Below are positions 62,063 to 64,000 of a stretch of DNA of 64,000 nt, piece by piece (position 1 is the stretch's first letter; the number at the start of each line of letters is the position of its first letter). The translations under genes and the position numbers were made by a program. The notes under the pieces were generated by a model, which was not told where the DNA came from, did not search any database, and saw nothing but the letters and a program-made list of their open reading frames with translations. Source of the stretch: Sphingopyxis solisilvae (GTDB lineage: Bacteria; Pseudomonadota; Alphaproteobacteria; Sphingomonadales; Sphingomonadaceae); NCBI RefSeq assembly GCF_015475875.1, contig NZ_JADKYM010000013.1:30732-94731 (forward strand), read 5' to 3'.

Positions 62063-63337
62063 ATGTCCACACAACTCATCGAGCGCATCCGCGCCATTGT
62101 CGACGACGGCAGCATGTCGCGGTCGGGCCTTGCCCGCGCGGCGGGGCTGCACGCCAACAGCCTGCGCGACCTGGAATCGCCCGGCTGGAACCCCACCGCC
62201 GAAACATTGCGCAAGCTGGAAAACTGGCTCGCGCACGGCAGCGACCTGTCCCCGATGGCGACGCCCGAAGAGATTATCGCCGAGGCGCGCAACGGCCGCA
62301 TGTTCATTCTGGTCGACGACGAGGACCGCGAAAATGAGGGCGATCTGGTCATCCCGGCGCAGATGGCGACCCCCGACGCGGTCAATTTCATGGCGACGCA
62401 CGGCCGCGGGCTGATCTGCCTGACGCTGACCAAGGCGCGCGTCGACCAGCTGGGCCTCGAGCTGATGAGCCGCGCGAACGGCACCCGCCACGAAACCGCC
62501 TTCACCACCTCGATCGAGGCGCGCGAAGGCGTGACCACCGGCATTTCGGCCGCCGACCGCGCGCGCACCGTGTCGGTCGCGATCGACGCCAGCAAGGGCC
62601 GCGACGACATCGTCACCCCCGGCCATGTCTTTCCGCTGATCGCGCGCGACGGTGGCGTGCTGGTGCGCGCCGGGCACACCGAGGCGTCGGTCGATATCGC
62701 GCGGCTCGCCGGGCTCAACCCGTCGGGGGTGATCTGCGAGATCATGAACGACGACGGGTCGATGGCGCGGCTCGACGACCTCATTCCCTTTGCGCGGCGC
62801 CACGGGCTCAAGATCGGGACGATCGCCGACTTGATCGCCTACCGCCACCGCAACGACCGGCTGGTCGAATGCGTGTCCGACGACCCGTTCGAATCGGATT
62901 ATGGCGGCGACTGGCGGCTGAAATCCTATCGCAACAAGATCGACGGCAGCGTCAATCTGGTGCTGCAAAAGGGCGCGGTCGATCCCGACGGGGTGACGCT
63001 GGTCCGCATGCACCCGGTGTCGATCTTTGACGATATCATGGGGCGCCCGGGACCGAAAAAGCGCCGCCTGCAACGCTCGATGGAAGCGATCGGCGAGGCC
63101 GGTTCGGGGCTCATCGTCATGCTGATGCGCCCGCTGCCCGGATCGGCGGCGGCCGAGGAAACGCCGCCGCCGTCGGGGGGCATGGACCTTCGCACCTATG
63201 GCATCGGCGCGCAGATCCTCGCCGACCTCGGCGTCCATGCAATGGAATTGCTGACACCGTCGCACAATAACCTCGTCGGGCTGGAGGGCTATGGCCTGTC
63301 GGTTGTCGGCGAACGCTCGATCCCCGGAGAAGCATGA
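62063..63337 (+). CDS. ribB: DHBP synthase RibB with N-terminal HTH and degenerate RibA-like tail
   Basis: 424 residues. N-terminus (1-60) looks like a Cro/CI-type helix-turn-helix ([20 protein letters not shown]). Residues about 65-275 are DHBP synthase: [16 protein letters not shown] (acidic metal site), [16 protein letters not shown] and [14 protein letters not shown]. The last 140 residues align with GTP cyclohydrolase II but the zinc-binding Cys triad (C-x10-C-x-C) is absent, so that activity should be missing. RibB makes the 4-carbon unit for riboflavin, and RibH follows directly. The HTH suggests autoregulation. Confidence 0.9.
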   Translation: MSTQLIERIRAIVDDGSMSRSGLARAAGLHANSLRDLESPGWNPTAETLRKLENWLAHGSDLSPMATPEEIIAEARNGRMFILVDDEDRENEGDLVIPAQMATPDAVNFMATHGRGLICLTLTKARVDQLGLELMSRANGTRHETAFTTSIEAREGVTTGISAADRARTVSVAIDASKGRDDIVTPGHVFPLIARDGGVLVRAGHTEASVDIARLAGLNPSGVICEIMNDDGSMARLDDLIPFARRHGLKIGTIADLIAYRHRNDRLVECVSDDPFESDYGGDWRLKSYRNKIDGSVNLVLQKGAVDPDGVTLVRMHPVSIFDDIMGRPGPKKRRLQRSMEAIGEAGSGLIVMLMRPLPGSAAAEETPPPSGGMDLRTYGIGAQILADLGVHAMELLTPSHNNLVGLEGYGLSVVGERSIPGEA

Positions 63338-63338
63338 C

Positions 63339-63764
63339 ATGGCGCACGTCCTGATCGTCGAAGCCCGTTTCTATTCGCACCTCAACGACATGCTGCTCGA
63401 TGGCGTGCGCAGCGCGCTCGAAGCCGAAGGGCACAGCCATGAGACGGTGACGGTGCCCGGCGCGCTCGAGATTCCCGCAGCGATTTCGCTCGCCGCCGAT
63501 ACCGGCCGCTTCGACGCCTATGTCGCACTCGGCGTCGTCATCCGCGGCGAAACCTATCATTTCGAAGTCGTATCGAACGAAAGCGCGCGCGGCATCATGG
63601 CGCTGACCCTCGACGGCCTCGCGGTCGGCAACGGCATATTGACCGTCGAGAATGAAGAACAGGCGCTTGCGCGCGCCGACAAGACGCGCAAGGATAAGGG
63701 CGGCGAAGCGGCAAGGGCCGCGCTCGCCATGCTCGCGCTGAAGGAACAATTCGGCATTGGTTGA
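63339..63764 (+). CDS. ribH: 6,7-dimethyl-8-ribityllumazine synthase
   Basis: 141 residues. [31 protein letters not shown] and [21 protein letters not shown] (catalytic His) are lumazine synthase signatures, near the length of short family members. It condenses the RibB product with the pyrimidine to make the lumazine precursor of riboflavin. ATG 63339 lies one base after the ribB stop. Coupled expression is likely. Confidence 0.94.
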   Translation: MAHVLIVEARFYSHLNDMLLDGVRSALEAEGHSHETVTVPGALEIPAAISLAADTGRFDAYVALGVVIRGETYHFEVVSNESARGIMALTLDGLAVGNGILTVENEEQALARADKTRKDKGGEAARAALAMLALKEQFGIG

Positions 63765-64000
63765 CCGTCCGCCTCCCAGTCGCTTTTCCGTCGTCGAGCG
63801 CGGCGGGCGGCTGGTGGTGATCGACCGCGAGACCGGACAAGTGCCGCCGACCGCGGCGGAGCGCATGGAAGTTCACGATCGGAAGCTCGGTATCGAGCCG
63901 ATCCGGCCCGGCCGCGCGAGCACCGCGCCCGATATGTCGGCGGGCGCGCGCGCCGAATCGGGGTTGAGCGCGCGGCCCGCCCCAAACCAGCCGCCCGCGT
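63757..64000 (+). CDS. Hypothetical protein, 3' cut by window
   Basis: A frame opens at TTG 63757, overlapping the ribH stop by eight bases, and stays open to the window end (81 codons). It reads [20 protein letters not shown] and then Pro/Ala/Arg-rich sequence, with no recognised family. A bad start and low-complexity tail make it weak, but the position in the rib operon and absence of stops support coding. Confidence 0.45.
   Translation, partial: MVDRPPPSRFSVVERGGRLVVIDRETGQVPPTAAERMEVHDRKLGIEPIRPGRASTAPDMSAGARAESGLSARPAPNQPPA

Noticed and set aside
1..64000. CRISPR arrays, insertion sequences, rRNA genes and toxin-antitoxin pairs
   Set aside because: No regularly spaced repeats, transposase motifs or rRNA sequence were seen on reading. 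Small genes all have other explanations.

Overview
The window reads as chromosomal DNA of a GC-rich alphaproteobacterium of the sphingomonad group, plausibly Sphingopyxis or Sphingobium (inference). The grounds are four long TonB-dependent receptors, the alphaproteobacterial style of the rib genes, the FTR1-cytochrome fusion and the overall gene style. No rRNA, complete tRNA, CRISPR array or insertion sequence was found.

Region A (1-38519) is the right part of a metal and metalloid resistance island. It holds a P1B-4 ATPase (5' truncated by the window), a DsbB/DsbA-like pair, a Fur-box-preceded cytochrome c-FTR1 iron permease, and a CDF exporter with a divergent CadR-like MerR regulator. Next come a cus operon (two small Cys/Met-rich proteins, then cusC, cusB, cusA, cusF) and a glutaredoxin-MauE protein behind a mer-like operator. 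A copper block follows: P1B-1 ATPase, CopC/CopD, CopA oxidase, CopB, DUF305 and DUF411 proteins. After it lie a TonB receptor with two PepSY proteins and a HutC-like regulator, then an ars operon (arsR, two types of arsC, acr3, arsH) with a divergent ArsN-like acetyltransferase. In the middle sits a CnrY-CnrX-CnrH type anti-sigma/sensor/ECF sigma operon. Five near-identical sites, TGAGGGGT-N13-GCGTAT, lie before the copper ATPase, copCD, cnrYXH, copAB and TonB-PepSY units. This looks like a complete ECF regulon read from sequence alone.

Region B (38520-59327) is a second mobile island. Both islands have a related tyrosine recombinase at the right end, next to a 47-bp copy of the 3' half of a tRNA-Gly(GCC) gene (38473-38519 and 59281-59327). 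The two islands therefore sit in tandem at one tRNA site. Region B carries three TonB receptors, a PhoD-like phosphatase, a DUF2855 protein, a thioesterase and a catabolic set: acyl-CoA ligase, SMP-30 lactonase, LysR regulator, ACAD11-like dehydrogenase, APH-like kinase, MFS transporter and enoyl-CoA hydratase. The ligase, kinase and ACAD combination resembles the levulinate (Lva) and ACAD10/11 route for 4-hydroxy acids. A lactone or 4-hydroxy-acid pathway is my working hypothesis.

Region C (59328-64000) looks like core chromosome: a SprT/YgjP-like protease, a YcgN-like protein, a SCO1/SenC copper chaperone, an ankyrin protein, an HTH-RibB fusion with a degenerate GTP cyclohydrolase II-like tail, and RibH. 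A palindrome cluster stands directly before the HTH-RibB gene.
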